Of a DNA stretch of 64,000 nucleotides, positions 9,038 to 18,930 are shown piece after piece (the stretch's first letter is position 1; each line of letters begins with the position of its first letter). Both the position numbers and the translations under genes were made by a program. Source of the DNA: Thalassotalea euphylliae. GTDB taxonomy: Bacteria; Pseudomonadota; Gammaproteobacteria; Enterobacterales; Alteromonadaceae. Below the pieces are notes generated by a model, which made no database searches, was not told the origin of the DNA, and worked only from the letters and a program-made list of their open reading frames with translations. The stretch spans positions 434,001-498,000 of the forward strand of contig NZ_QUOV01000001.1 of assembly GCF_003390395.1 (NCBI RefSeq). The letters are read 5' to 3'.

Positions 9038-9907
9038 ATGCAGCGAGCAGCACAAGCAAACGCGACTATAACTTCAGATCCTAGTTTAAGTGGGCAACAG
9101 CTCGTGGTCACTGATCTGGGGTGGCAAACTGGTCGCAAAATTATTTTAAGCGAGATTAATTTTCACCTAAAACAAGGTGAATTTGTTGGCTTACTTGGCC
9201 CCAATGGCGCCGGTAAATCCAGCTTATTACGTTGTTTGTATCGCTATCACAGCCCTACGACTGGGCAAGTACATTATCAAGGCCAACTGCTCGACACCTA
9301 CAGCCAACAAGCCTACGCGCAACAAGTGGCGGTGGTATTACAAGAATCACCAAGCTTTTTTAACCTCTCGGTTGCTGATGTGGTGGAGTTAGGTTTATTA
9401 CCGCGCACCTCAATTTGGCATCGCACTAGCCGCAATGAACAGCAGCAAGTGCAACAAGCCCTAACGCAAGTGGCGATGCTTGATAAAGCGAAGCAGAGTT
9501 TTGATTCCCTTTCTGGTGGTGAGAAACAGCGCGTTTTGATTGCCCGCGCCATGGTGCAACAACCTAGCTTGCTGATCATGGATGAGCCCACTAGCCACCT
9601 TGATGTTAAATACCAAATTCAAATTATTAACTTAGCTAAATCGCTTGGTATTACGGTACTTGCCTCTTTTCATGATTTGAATTTAGCGAGCGCTATGTGC
9701 GATCGGTTACTAGTACTTAGCAATGGCAAACTAGTGGCCGATGGCGCGCCAAATCAAGTGCTCACTCAAGCGTTACTCGCCGAAGTGTTTGGCGTGAATG
9801 CCCAATTGCAGCCGCACCCCGAGCATGGCAGCCCGTTAATTACTTATCAATACCACTCAGAGCATAAATTAGAAAGCTCGGCAGAACTGGGGGCTGCGCA
9901 TGATTAG
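9038..9907 (+). CDS. btuD: Vitamin B12 ABC transporter, ATP-binding protein
   Basis: ATPase partner of a FecCD-type permease. Visible: Walker A GPNGAGKSS, Q-loop, signature LSGGEKQR, Walker B LLIMDEP with the catalytic Glu, D-loop and H-loop SFHDL, in normal order over about 250 residues, with a short C-terminal tail. The frame is open to a TTG at 9017. ATG 9038 is preferred, although its AAGG lies close, so the start is uncertain. It overlaps btuC by 8 nt, and with the riboswitch upstream and the binding protein downstream a B12 role is well supported. From sequence alone it could equally be an iron-siderophore ATPase; context decides. Confidence 0.88.
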   Translation: MQRAAQANATITSDPSLSGQQLVVTDLGWQTGRKIILSEINFHLKQGEFVGLLGPNGAGKSSLLRCLYRYHSPTTGQVHYQGQLLDTYSQQAYAQQVAVVLQESPSFFNLSVADVVELGLLPRTSIWHRTSRNEQQQVQQALTQVAMLDKAKQSFDSLSGGEKQRVLIARAMVQQPSLLIMDEPTSHLDVKYQIQIINLAKSLGITVLASFHDLNLASAMCDRLLVLSNGKLVADGAPNQVLTQALLAEVFGVNAQLQPHPEHGSPLITYQYHSEHKLESSAELGAAHD

Positions 9908-11012
9908 TCGTACCAAGAGCTCAACACTATGGTTTGTCGGGTTATTGAGTTTGTCATTGTTCTCGCTGGTGTCGGCCCTGTCTTTTGGCGCGGCGGAGAT
10001 TAGCCTTGAGCAAGCGTTTTATGCCGTTATTGGCGATGTTCAAGCTGCTGAGCCTACTGACTCCGTTTTACCCGCTGAGCAAGCCGTCGCAACAAGCGCT
10101 GCCTTAGCTGAGCAAATTATTTGGCAACTCCGTATGCCGCGCACGTTATTGGCCTTGATTGCCGGTGGCGGTCTTGGACTGGCCGGACTTATGCTGCAAA
10201 CCGTGACCCGCAATCCACTCGCTGATCCCTATTTATTTGGTATTTCGTCAGGGGCAACCGTTGGTGTCGTGCTTTTTATGACCTTTGCCGGCAGTGCACT
10301 TGCCACAGCACTTGGCCAAAGCGAGAGTTGGCTATCGCCGCTAGTGAATCAACTGAGCTTATCGTTTGCCGCTTTTATTGGTGCACTAGTTGCCATTGCG
10401 ATTTTGCTAGCAGTTGCAGGTTCAGCTATTGGTCGGCAGGTTGAGTCTATGCTGTTAGCGGGTGTCGCTTTGTCTTTCTTATTTAGCGCCATTACTAGCG
10501 TGACCTTATATTTTAGCGATCCACAGGCGATCAGCGCGGTGATCTTCTGGACCATGGGCAGCTTTGCTCGCGCCCAGTGGTTACAACTTATTTTGCCCTC
10601 GGTGTTATTGTTAACCACGTTAGCGGCGGTATTACTGTTTCGTCGTCAGCTTTCGGCCTTACTGTTAGGGGATGAAAGTGCGATTACTTTGGGCGTGAAT
10701 GTCGCAAAATTTCGCTTGGTTATGCTGCTGTTAAGTTCTTTGTTAACCGCAAGTTTAGTCGCCGTGTGCGGTGGTATTGGCTTTGTAGGCTTAATGATCC
10801 CGCACATTGTTCGGCTATTTGTTTCACAAGCGCAAGTGATTCACCCAATTGCTGTTTGTTTACTCGGTGGCGTGTTTATGGTCTGGGTTGATGTGATTGC
10901 CCGCACCTTGTTATCTCACCAAGAATTACCGCTCGGTATTATCACAGGGCTACTGGGTAGTGGCTTTTTCTTGTCGTTAATGGTGGTGCGCTATCGCCGC
11001 CAAAGCCGCTAA
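9900..11012 (+). CDS. btuC: Vitamin B12 ABC transporter, permease
   Basis: 370 residues of the FecCD/BtuC family, with about ten transmembrane helices expected. Visible landmarks: RMPRTLLALIAGGGLGLAG near residue 80, the family motif TRNPLADPYLFGISSGA, and GGIGFVGLMIPHIVR near residue 296, which contacts the ATPase. The first hydrophobic segment (residues 10-30) is followed by a loop of about 35 residues rich in acidic residues and Ala before the RMPRT motif, somewhat longer than usual. It overlaps the ATPase gene by 8 nt, implying translational coupling. It moves corrinoids delivered by BtuF across the inner membrane. Confidence 0.9.
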   Translation: MISRTKSSTLWFVGLLSLSLFSLVSALSFGAAEISLEQAFYAVIGDVQAAEPTDSVLPAEQAVATSAALAEQIIWQLRMPRTLLALIAGGGLGLAGLMLQTVTRNPLADPYLFGISSGATVGVVLFMTFAGSALATALGQSESWLSPLVNQLSLSFAAFIGALVAIAILLAVAGSAIGRQVESMLLAGVALSFLFSAITSVTLYFSDPQAISAVIFWTMGSFARAQWLQLILPSVLLLTTLAAVLLFRRQLSALLLGDESAITLGVNVAKFRLVMLLLSSLLTASLVAVCGGIGFVGLMIPHIVRLFVSQAQVIHPIAVCLLGGVFMVWVDVIARTLLSHQELPLGIITGLLGSGFFLSLMVVRYRRQSR

Positions 11013-11033
11013 AAGTAACGAGAAGGTGCAATA

Positions 11034-12626
11034 ATGACTGGGAAAACTCGAGATACTATGCAAACCCTATCTATGCAAACCTTGATGATACAGGGCACCA
11101 CCTCTGATGCGGGTAAAAGCACGCTCGTTGCAGGTTTATGCCGCGCTTTGGCAAACCGTCAATTTAATACCGCACCATTTAAACCACAAAACATGGCACT
11201 TAATAGCGCGGTTGCGGCAATAGGAGAAAGTGACGAAGTCGGCGAGATTGGCCGTGCTCAAGCACTACAAGCAATAGCCGCAAAAGTGCCTGCGCAAGTG
11301 GACTTTAACCCGATTTTGCTGAAACCAAATTCCGATACGGGTGCGCAAGTAATAGTGCACGGCAAAGCGATTAATAATATGGAAGCGGCAGCTTACCAAG
11401 ACTATAAAAAAATCGCGATGGATGCAGTGCTCGACTCTTATCAACGACTGAGTGAGCAGTTCCAATATTTATTGGTGGAAGGGGCGGGCAGCCCAGCTGA
11501 GATTAATTTACGCGCAGGCGATATTGCCAATATGGGCTTTGCCGAAGCAGTCGATTGTCCAGTAATTATTATTGCCGATATCGACAAAGGTGGCGTGTTT
11601 GCTCATTTAGTGGGAACACTAGCTTTGCTATCGCCCACTGAACAAGCAAGGATCAAAGGCTTTGTGATTAATCGTTTTCGCGGTGATATTAGTTTGCTGC
11701 AATCTGGGCTTGATTGGCTTGAACAAGAAACCGGCAAGCCAGTACTTGGGGTTCTACCTTACCTGCATGACTTGGCACTAGATGCCGAAGATGCGTTAGC
11801 ACTTGCCAATGTTAATGACGCTAAAATTGAACAAATTAACATCGCGGTATTGCTAGTGCCGCATATTTCCAATCATACCGACTTTGATAGCCTGCGGTTA
11901 AATCCGTCGGTTAATCTTCATTATGTGCGGGTCGGGCAAGCCATTCCTGCCTGCGATTTGATTATTCTACCGGGCTCGAAAAACGTAATCGGTGATTACC
12001 AGTTTTTAGCCGCGCAAGGGTGGGCAGAGCAAATCAAGCAGCACTTACGCTATGGCGGTAAAGTACTGGGAATTTGTGGCGGTTTACAAATGCTGGGTGA
12101 TAAAATTTGCGATCCCCGTGGTATTGAATCAAGTGTTGCTGAGCAAAGTACCCTAGGTCTTGCCGACTTTACTACCGAGCTCACCGAAGAAAAGGCACTT
12201 GTGCAAGTTACTGCTGAGCTCTTGCTTGAGATTGAATTGGTTGAAAGAGAATTGCTCGAGAATAAATTAGCAGCAGAATCTATCGTTATTCAAGGCTATG
12301 AAATCCATTGTGGTATTAGCCAAGGAAGCGCAATGGCACAGCCCTTTGCCCGTTATCGCAATCAGCAAGGGCAATTAATTAGCGATGGCTTTATCTCAAG
12401 CGATGGGCAAGTGATCGGCACCTACTTACACGGTTTATTTGATAAACCTGCGCCAACCCAAGCAATTTTGCACTGGGTTAAACCACAGTCGGCAGTACCT
12501 GCCTTGGATTTAGATCAGCACCGCGAGCAAGAGCTAGAACGCTTGGCTACGGTTTGTGAACAGCATTTAAATATCGACAGATTATTAGACATAACACGGG
12601 AGTTTTATCGTCATGGCAATGAGTGA
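11034..12626 (+). CDS. cobQ: Cobyric acid synthase (adenosylcobyrinic acid a,c-diamide amidase)
   Basis: 530 residues (CobQ/CbiP). It amidates four carboxyl groups of adenosylcobyrinic acid a,c-diamide using glutamine and ATP. Visible: an N-terminal nucleotide-binding loop [10 protein letters not shown] near residue 22, the KPQNMALNS motif, and a C-terminal class I glutaminase domain with nucleophile Cys348 in [10 protein letters not shown] and catalytic His466 in YLHGLFD. AAGG 7 nt before ATG 11034 supports this start. It lies between transport genes and the adenosyltransferase. Other ring-building genes are absent here, so it may serve salvage of incomplete corrinoids or a pathway encoded elsewhere. 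Confidence 0.94.
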   Translation: MTGKTRDTMQTLSMQTLMIQGTTSDAGKSTLVAGLCRALANRQFNTAPFKPQNMALNSAVAAIGESDEVGEIGRAQALQAIAAKVPAQVDFNPILLKPNSDTGAQVIVHGKAINNMEAAAYQDYKKIAMDAVLDSYQRLSEQFQYLLVEGAGSPAEINLRAGDIANMGFAEAVDCPVIIIADIDKGGVFAHLVGTLALLSPTEQARIKGFVINRFRGDISLLQSGLDWLEQETGKPVLGVLPYLHDLALDAEDALALANVNDAKIEQINIAVLLVPHISNHTDFDSLRLNPSVNLHYVRVGQAIPACDLIILPGSKNVIGDYQFLAAQGWAEQIKQHLRYGGKVLGICGGLQMLGDKICDPRGIESSVAEQSTLGLADFTTELTEEKALVQVTAELLLEIELVERELLENKLAAESIVIQGYEIHCGISQGSAMAQPFARYRNQQGQLISDGFISSDGQVIGTYLHGLFDKPAPTQAILHWVKPQSAVPALDLDQHREQELERLATVCEQHLNIDRLLDITREFYRHGNE

Positions 12627-13233
12627 CATGGATAAATCGACAAATCGTTCGGAGAACCACCAAAAGCGCCAGCAACGACTGAAAGAAAAAGTTGATGAGC
12701 GTATTTCGGCAGCGCAAGAAGAACGCGGCATTTTGCAGGTTATCACCGGCAATGGTAAAGGTAAAACCACGGCTGGTTTTGGCACAGTAACACGTGCTGT
12801 GGGTCATGGCTTAAAAGCAGGTGTAGTGCAGTTTATCAAAGGGACTTGGGACTGTGGTGAGCGAAAGCTATTAGAAAAGTTTGATGTGCCGTTTGTCGTC
12901 ATGGCAACCGGTTTTACGTGGGAAACGCAAAATCGCGAAGCCGATATCGCGGCAGCGCAAACCGCGTGGCAAGGAGCTAAAGAAATGCTTGCCAACTCTG
13001 AGCTCGACATTGTTTTGCTTGATGAGCTGACCTATATGCTGAGCTATGATTATTTGCCGGTTGATGAAGTGATTGACTGTTTAGCCAATCGCCCTAAGCA
13101 TCAGTTTGTTGTGGTTACCGGACGTGCCGCCCATCGCAAATTGCTAGAATTGGCTGATACCGTTAGCGAAGTGAAAAACGTCAAACATGCATTCGATGCT
13201 GGCATTAAAGCCCAAGTTGGCTTTGATTACTAA
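12613..13233 (+). CDS. cobO: Cob(I)yrinic acid a,c-diamide adenosyltransferase
   Basis: 206 residues of the CobO/BtuR/CobA family, which transfers the 5'-deoxyadenosyl group from ATP to Co(I) corrinoids. The P-loop is [12 protein letters not shown] (about residues 44-55), followed by [18 protein letters not shown] and a DELTYML segment matching the family. The charged N-terminal 40 residues are typical of the helical lid. The start overlaps the cobQ end by 14 nt, and a GGGAG site lies about 10 nt upstream. Its position next to cobQ fits, because the cobQ substrate is adenosylated. The name btuR would be equally valid. Confidence 0.93.
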   Translation: MAMSDMDKSTNRSENHQKRQQRLKEKVDERISAAQEERGILQVITGNGKGKTTAGFGTVTRAVGHGLKAGVVQFIKGTWDCGERKLLEKFDVPFVVMATGFTWETQNREADIAAAQTAWQGAKEMLANSELDIVLLDELTYMLSYDYLPVDEVIDCLANRPKHQFVVVTGRAAHRKLLELADTVSEVKNVKHAFDAGIKAQVGFDY

Positions 13234-13248
13234 GCTATGTACTAAGTT

Positions 13249-14169
13249 ATGATTTTGTCGAAAAGCTCAATTACTAGCTACTTTCTTCTGCTGTTTGTAT
13301 TGCTAAATTGCTTTGCTGTGGAACAAGCAATGGCATTAGAAATAGCCGCAGAAAAAGTACCGGATGCCGCTAGTCTAGAAACCACGTCTGCGCCCAAACC
13401 TGCGCAGCGTATTGTTGCGCTTGCGCCGCATATTGTAGAAATGCTCTATGAAATTGGCGCCGGCGATCGCATTGTTGCAACAGTTGACTATGCCAACCAC
13501 CCAGAAGCGGCCAAGGCAATTCCGCGCATTGGCGGACACGCGGGGATTAGTATCGAAAAATTGCTTAGCTATCAGCCCGACTTAATCTTGTTTTGGCAAG
13601 GTGGCAATCAGGCACAAGACTTAGCCAAAATGCAAGAGCTGGGCTTAAACGTACAGCTTAGTGAGCCAAAAGCACTGGCTGATGTTGCCAAAGAGTTGGT
13701 GATGCTTGGCAAGCTTACCGGGCAAGAAGCATTAGCTCAGCAAAAAGCGGATCAGTTTATGACGCAACTGACCAACATCGAAGCGCAATATCAAGACAAA
13801 CAAGTATTGTCGGTGTTCTATCAGCTATGGTCTGCGCCTTTAATGACCATTAATCAAGACAGTTGGATCAACCAACTGGTGACCAGCTGCAATGCCAATA
13901 ATGTCTTTGCCAATGCACCAACCAAAACGCCGCAAGTTAGTGTTGAAAATGTCTTGGTGGCAATGCCAGATGTGATTGTTATCCCAGATGCCAGCAGTGC
14001 TAAAGGCAACAAGCAGCCGGATGCTGGCTGGCAACACTGGCCGCAAATTCCTGCGGTGAAAAAGCAGCAAATTATTCATACCAATGGTGATGTCATGCAT
14101 CGCTTTAGTAGCAATATGCTGGTGGGCTTGGCCGATATGTGCCAGCAACTCGATAGCTTTCGTGAATAG
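13249..14169 (+). CDS. btuF: Periplasmic vitamin B12-binding protein
   Basis: 306 residues with a signal peptide (hydrophobic core about residues 9-27, cleavage near AMA). The mature part is a cluster A-III periplasmic binding domain: QRIVALAPHIVEMLYEIGAGDRIV at the start, PDLILFWQGGN in the first lobe, a long linking helix, and DVIVIPDAS in the second lobe. It presents cobalamin to BtuCD. It is the last gene of the riboswitch-led operon, 15 nt after cobO. Sequence alone cannot exclude a haem or siderophore ligand, but both flanking riboswitches argue for B12. Confidence 0.88.
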   Translation: MILSKSSITSYFLLLFVLLNCFAVEQAMALEIAAEKVPDAASLETTSAPKPAQRIVALAPHIVEMLYEIGAGDRIVATVDYANHPEAAKAIPRIGGHAGISIEKLLSYQPDLILFWQGGNQAQDLAKMQELGLNVQLSEPKALADVAKELVMLGKLTGQEALAQQKADQFMTQLTNIEAQYQDKQVLSVFYQLWSAPLMTINQDSWINQLVTSCNANNVFANAPTKTPQVSVENVLVAMPDVIVIPDASSAKGNKQPDAGWQHWPQIPAVKKQQIIHTNGDVMHRFSSNMLVGLADMCQQLDSFRE

Positions 14170-14261
14170 CGTATAGCAAGCACATTGCTGATAAAGAAAT
14201 TTCGCGTTAACGCTAGAGAAATCATCGCTAGAAAAGTTAACGCCGTTTAGCCAACGTTATT

Positions 14262-14395
14262 AGGCTACATAGCAGGGTTATTTAGGGGAAGCTGATGAGA
14301 GTTCAGCGCTGCCCCCGCAACGGTAATATGGCCGCTCTGAATAGTTAAACATTAGCTGTGAGCCATAAAGCCCGATTACCTAAATAGCTTTAATT
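14262..14395 (+). promoter_or_regulatory. Cobalamin riboswitch upstream of btuB
   Basis: The core GGGGAAGCTGATGAGAGTTC is followed by AGCGCTGCCCCCGCAACGGT (the B12-box region, about 14305-14323) and by TGAGCCATAAAGCCCGATTACC at the 3' side. TATTTAGG and ACCTAAATA at the ends can pair as the closing stem (P1). It is shorter than the element at 8690. The btuB ATG is about 65 nt downstream with GAGG close before it, consistent with control of translation. Confidence 0.92.
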
Positions 14396-14461
14396 TAATA
14401 AAGACTTAATAAAGTCACTAATGCAGTACTTGGTGCGGTGGGCATCAATAATTGAGGACAT

Positions 14462-16318
14462 ATGAACATAAAACACTTATCCAAATTAGCAGTGGCTATC
14501 GGCGCTGCAATCACTGTAAATGCCAACGTTTACGCCCAAGCTCCTTCTGTCGCTGATGAAGAAGTTATTACCGTAACTGGCAGTCGCTCGCCGGTCAACA
14601 TCGATACCGCGCTTGCTAGCGTGGTTGTGATCACGCGTGAAGATATTGCTCGAATTCAGCCAAAATCACTTGATGATGTGCTTGATACCATTCCGGGTAT
14701 TGATATCACTAACCAAGGTGGTCGTGGTCAAAATTCATCGCTGTTCTTGCGTGGCACAAACTCAAACCAAACGTTAGTGCTGATTGATGGCATTCGTGTT
14801 AGCTCTGCTAGCTTGGGTTCAACCAACACGCAAATTATTGCACCTGAACTGATTGATCGTATTGAAGTAGTGAAAGGGCCTCGTGCCGCGATTTGGGGTT
14901 CTGATGCCATTGGTGGCGTGATTCAAATTTTCACTCGCCAACTTGAAGGTAGCGAATATATTGCTGGTGTCACAGTGGGTGCTGATGATTATCGCCAGTA
15001 CAAAGCAGGCGCAGGCATCGCACATCCAGACGGCAAGGGCCATACCAGCATTACCTTGAACCGTGAGAAAAGCGATGGCTTTGACGTGTTAAAAACTGCT
15101 GAAGATGACAACGATGGCTACGAATATGACTCGGTCGCGATCAAAGGTCAGCAGCAAGTTAACAGCCAACTAGCAATTGACTGGTTAGCGCGAGCCGATC
15201 AAGGTGATAATGAATATGACAATGCATTTGGTGGTGCCAACGAAGCAGAAACTCGTAACCACGCTTGGTTAGTACGTGGTACTTACAGCCAAATTATTGG
15301 TCATGTACAAAACCACACCACTTTGTCTGTTGGTCAAAATCGTGACTACTCGGAAAATTACCTTGATGGTACCGATGTTTTCACAACGGTATTTGAAACA
15401 CGCCGTGATCAGTTTTCGCTAGTAAACCATGCGCAAGTTTTCCCATTTTTACAGTTCAACTTAGGCTTTGACTACTACAACGAGCAACTCAACAGTACGA
15501 CTGATTTTGCCGAAGACGAGCGCGATGTGACAGCGTTTTACGCTCATAGCTTGTACAGCAAAGATGACTTAACGGTTGAAGCGGCGATTCGCCATGACGA
15601 TGTTGAAAATGTTGACTCAGAAACCACTTACAACGCAGGCATTGGCTATCAAATCAATGAAGATACACGCATTGCGCTAAATGCAGGCAGTGGCTTTAAA
15701 GCGCCAAGCTTTAACGACTTATACTTCCCAGCCAGCCAGTTCTCCTCAGGTAACCCAGATCTGCAATCGGAAACTTCAGATACGATTGAGTTAGTGTTCG
15801 AAACGAACTACGCCAACGTTGATATGGCGTTTAACCTGTATCAAACAGATGTCGATAACCTGATTGTTTGGCTGCCGGATGCAAATTTCTTCTTCCAGCC
15901 TACCAATGTGAATGAAGCAGAAATGTCAGGTATCGAGTTTACCGCGAAGTATCAAGGTTTTGGTGGTAACCACCAGATTAATGCGGGTTATGTTGATGCT
16001 GAAGACAAAGCGACGGGCGAGCAGTTAATTCGCCGTGCTAAAGATCAATTTAGCTACCAGTTCGACACTAATATTGGCGATTTATCGCTTTATGTGGAAT
16101 ACCAATATCGCGGCGAGCGTGAAGACAATGTGTTTGGTGTTGGTCGTGTAAAACTAGACAGCTACCACCTAGTTAACTTAACGGCTAGTTACCCTGTAAC
16201 GCCAAACCTTTCAGTTGAATCGCGTATTACTAACGCGTTCAACGAAAACTACGAAACGGCAGTAAATTACAATACCCAAGATCGCGCTGCGTATATTGGT
16301 ATAAATTACGCAATGTAG
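14462..16318 (+). CDS. btuB: TonB-dependent outer membrane cobalamin receptor
   Basis: 618 residues, close to E. coli BtuB. The signal peptide is residues 1-26 (cleavage after VYA). A TonB box-like EEVITVT follows at about 34-40, then a plug domain with SLDDVLDTIPGIDI, SSLFLRGTNSNQTLVLIDG and RIEVVKGPRAAIWGSDAIGGVI. The 22-strand barrel occupies the rest and ends in an aromatic-containing strand (AAYIGINYAM). The upstream cobalamin riboswitch makes the substrate nearly certain. A strong terminator follows. Confidence 0.95.
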   Translation: MNIKHLSKLAVAIGAAITVNANVYAQAPSVADEEVITVTGSRSPVNIDTALASVVVITREDIARIQPKSLDDVLDTIPGIDITNQGGRGQNSSLFLRGTNSNQTLVLIDGIRVSSASLGSTNTQIIAPELIDRIEVVKGPRAAIWGSDAIGGVIQIFTRQLEGSEYIAGVTVGADDYRQYKAGAGIAHPDGKGHTSITLNREKSDGFDVLKTAEDDNDGYEYDSVAIKGQQQVNSQLAIDWLARADQGDNEYDNAFGGANEAETRNHAWLVRGTYSQIIGHVQNHTTLSVGQNRDYSENYLDGTDVFTTVFETRRDQFSLVNHAQVFPFLQFNLGFDYYNEQLNSTTDFAEDERDVTAFYAHSLYSKDDLTVEAAIRHDDVENVDSETTYNAGIGYQINEDTRIALNAGSGFKAPSFNDLYFPASQFSSGNPDLQSETSDTIELVFETNYANVDMAFNLYQTDVDNLIVWLPDANFFFQPTNVNEAEMSGIEFTAKYQGFGGNHQINAGYVDAEDKATGEQLIRRAKDQFSYQFDTNIGDLSLYVEYQYRGEREDNVFGVGRVKLDSYHLVNLTASYPVTPNLSVESRITNAFNENYETAVNYNTQDRAAYIGINYAM

Positions 16319-16349
16319 CGAGTTAACTACCGATAAGGTATTTCGACAC

Positions 16350-16379
16350 AAAAAGTGAGGGCTAGCCCTCACTTTTTTT
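16350..16379. terminator. Strong bidirectional intrinsic terminator
   Basis: AAAAAGTGAGGGC paired with GCCCTCACTTTTT, a near-perfect stem with almost no loop, lies between convergent btuB and cioB. A run on the left and T run on the right make it active in both directions. Confidence 0.85.
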
Positions 16380-16411
16380 ATTTCTAGAAATTGCCTACTT
16401 AGTAGTAACCC

Positions 16412-17437
16412 CTAATAGTTTAACTGACTGGTTTTACCCCAAAACACTTTATACGCAAAAATCGTGTAGCCAATAATCACAGGCAACACTATCACTGCGC
16501 CCCAGAAAATCACTAAGAGTGACGCTGGCGCACTGGCTGCTTCAAAAATCGTCAGTTGGTTTGGCACGATATACGGATAGAAACTGTAGGCTAAGCCACA
16601 AAAACACAAAGTGAAAATAATGATGGCGCAAACAAACGGGTACCAACAGCCAAAATCATCTGCCATCGGCACTTTGCGTAAGTAAAGCTCAACGGTGACA
16701 AACATAAAGCCAAACAGCATCACTAATGGGATCAAGATAAACACTTGCGGAAAGCCTAACCATTTGTCGGCAATAACAGGATCAATGGACAGGTTGGCGA
16801 TACAAACTGCGATGATCCCTAATGCCATAAAGCGGTTCGACCAAATCGCCCATTTTGCCGAACGTTTTTGTAAATCACCTTCGGTTTTCATCACCAACCA
16901 AGCCGCGCCAACATAGCAGTAACCAGCGGTGACACAAATCGCAGAGAGTAGGGCGAACAAGGTTGCCGCAGTACTGGTATCAAACGCGGTTACATAGCGG
17001 CCTAGCATATAACCTTGGCACAGGGTAGCGATAAGTGAGCCGGCTTTAAACGCCAAATCCCATTTATGCTTGTCTTTACTCGGCGCTTTGGTGCGAAAAT
17101 CAAAAGATACACCGCGTAAAATCAAGCCAAATAGCATGAATGCCGTGGGCAAATACAAGGCTTGCAGCACAATCGAATGGGCTTTGGGAAATGCGATCAA
17201 CATTAAGCCAATCGCTAACACTAACCAAGTTTCATTGGCATCCCAAAACGGGCCAATTGAATAGATCATTTTATCGCGCGCGGCTTGATTGGCGGCCGCT
17301 TTGTCGGTGGGTAGCAATACGCCGACGCCTAAGTCGTAGCCATCTAAAATGGCGTACACCAGAAACGACAAGCCCATTAGTGCAATAAACACCATAGGTA
17401 ACCAGTTTACTGTTGAGCTCTCTGTAACAAACTCCAT
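16412..17437 (-). CDS. cioB: Cytochrome bd-type (cyanide-insensitive) quinol oxidase subunit II
   Basis: About 341 residues, the length of CioB rather than the ~379 of E. coli CydB. The family start (FIALMGLSFLVYAILDGYDLGVGVLLP) and an FWDANETWLVLA motif in helix 2 are present. Eight to nine transmembrane helices are expected. ATG 17437 is chosen over the in-frame GTG at 17440, because AAGGAG at 17444-17449 gives 6-nt spacing to it. The gene lies 44 nt after cioA, so the two form an operon. No CydX-like small gene is visible in the 30 nt before the terminator. Confidence 0.9.
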   Translation of the reverse strand: MEFVTESSTVNWLPMVFIALMGLSFLVYAILDGYDLGVGVLLPTDKAAANQAARDKMIYSIGPFWDANETWLVLAIGLMLIAFPKAHSIVLQALYLPTAFMLFGLILRGVSFDFRTKAPSKDKHKWDLAFKAGSLIATLCQGYMLGRYVTAFDTSTAATLFALLSAICVTAGYCYVGAAWLVMKTEGDLQKRSAKWAIWSNRFMALGIIAVCIANLSIDPVIADKWLGFPQVFILIPLVMLFGFMFVTVELYLRKVPMADDFGCWYPFVCAIIIFTLCFCGLAYSFYPYIVPNQLTIFEAASAPASLLVIFWGAVIVLPVIIGYTIFAYKVFWGKTSQLNY

Positions 17438-17481
17438 CACAAACTCCTTTACAACTTTTTCAAACTAAAACGTATGGTGAA

Positions 17482-18930
17482 TTATTGGGCGCTTATTGGC
17501 TCGCTTAGTGTTTCGCTTGGCGATTCGGTCGTGCTATCTGCTTGTTGCATATCTGCCAATTTAGGGTTTGTCGCTTCAAGCTTAACGGCACGATCTGCCA
17601 TCACAAACAAGGTTTTAATATAGGCAATTAATAAGAAGCCATAAACCAGCAAATATAAGGTAAGTGACAAGGCGATATTTTCTGGGGCGATGCCTGTGGC
17701 AGCTTCTTTAGTGGTCAGTACACCTGACACTAGATAAGGTTGGCGGCCAATTTCTGTGACATACCAGCCGGCAAGTGTTGCTAGCCAGCCAGAAAAGGTC
17801 ATGGCCACGGTAGTTTTTAATAGCCATGTTGGGTAGCGTTTTTTATAAACAAACTGATAACTGGCGAGCCAAGCGATGGCTAACATTAATAGCCCGATGC
17901 CAATCATTAAGCGAAAGCTGTAAAACACTGGGGCGACGGGAGGATGTTCACCCTTAAATTCATCTAGGCCACGAATTTCACCGTCAATTTCATGCGTTAG
18001 AATCAGGCTAGCTAAATTTGGTATGGCCACTTCAAAATGATTGGTGCGCGCTGTTTCATCTGGCACGGCAAATAACAGTAGTGGGGCGCCGCGTTCAGTT
18101 TGCCATACCCCTTCCATCGCAGCGACTTTCCCTGGCTGGTGTTCAAAGGTATTCAAGCCATGTAAATCACCGACAAAAGCTTGCAGTGGCATTAATATAG
18201 CAGCCAGTAGCACAGAAAAGTTAAGTGCATATTTTACTGACGACTTTTGATCCCCTTTAACCAAGCGATAAGCGGAAATACCAGCAATCAAAAAGGCTGC
18301 GGTCAGTGCCGAAGCTAGTAGCATATGGGCAAGGCGATAAGGCATGGAAGGGTTAAATACCACTTCATACCAGCTGGTTACGTGGGCTACGCCGTCGATC
18401 ATTTCAAAACCTGCGGGCGTTTGCATCCAAGAGTTGAGTACTAAAATCCAGAAGGCCGATAGGCTAGTGCCAACAGCGACTAGCACAGTTGCTATGGTGT
18501 GTACGCGATTCGAGACTCTGTCCATGCCAAAGAGCATGATCGACAAGAAGGAGGCTTCCAAAAAGAAGGCGGTCATTACTTCATAGCCCAGTAAAGGGCC
18601 TGCAATATTGCCGACTTTTTCCATATAGCCGGGCCAGTTAGTACCAAATTGAAAAGACATAGTAATGCCGCTGACCACGCCAATGGCGAATGTTAGCGCA
18701 AAGATCCGCACCCAAAACCGATATACCCGCAGCCAAGCGTCATCTTGGGTACGGTTGTAGCGCCATTTGAAGAAAACAAGAATCCAACAAAGGGCGATAT
18801 TGATGGTTGGAAATAAGATATGAAAACTGATGTTGGCGGCAAATTGAATTCGCGACAACATTAGGCCAGTTTCAGCAGCCAAATCGATAAAGGCCAGATT
18901 GATATAGGCAAGTGGACTAAAAGCAAACAT
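17482..18930 (-). CDS. cioA: Cytochrome bd-type (cyanide-insensitive) quinol oxidase subunit I
   Basis: About 482 residues. It oxidises quinol and reduces oxygen to water without proton pumping. The haem-ligand His37 is in SFHILFP and a second His in YRLAHMLLAS. The quinol loop has the conserved Lys and Glu in GKVAAMEGVW but is short, as in CioA and unlike E. coli CydA. GWYVTEIGRQP is the conserved C-terminal motif. AAGGAGGT ends 4 nt before ATG 18930; an in-frame GTG at 18936 lies inside that site and is rejected. The N-terminus is about 15 residues longer than usual before SRIQF. Confidence 0.92.
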   Translation of the reverse strand: MFAFSPLAYINLAFIDLAAETGLMLSRIQFAANISFHILFPTINIALCWILVFFKWRYNRTQDDAWLRVYRFWVRIFALTFAIGVVSGITMSFQFGTNWPGYMEKVGNIAGPLLGYEVMTAFFLEASFLSIMLFGMDRVSNRVHTIATVLVAVGTSLSAFWILVLNSWMQTPAGFEMIDGVAHVTSWYEVVFNPSMPYRLAHMLLASALTAAFLIAGISAYRLVKGDQKSSVKYALNFSVLLAAILMPLQAFVGDLHGLNTFEHQPGKVAAMEGVWQTERGAPLLLFAVPDETARTNHFEVAIPNLASLILTHEIDGEIRGLDEFKGEHPPVAPVFYSFRLMIGIGLLMLAIAWLASYQFVYKKRYPTWLLKTTVAMTFSGWLATLAGWYVTEIGRQPYLVSGVLTTKEAATGIAPENIALSLTLYLLVYGFLLIAYIKTLFVMADRAVKLEATNPKLADMQQADSTTESPSETLSEPISAQ

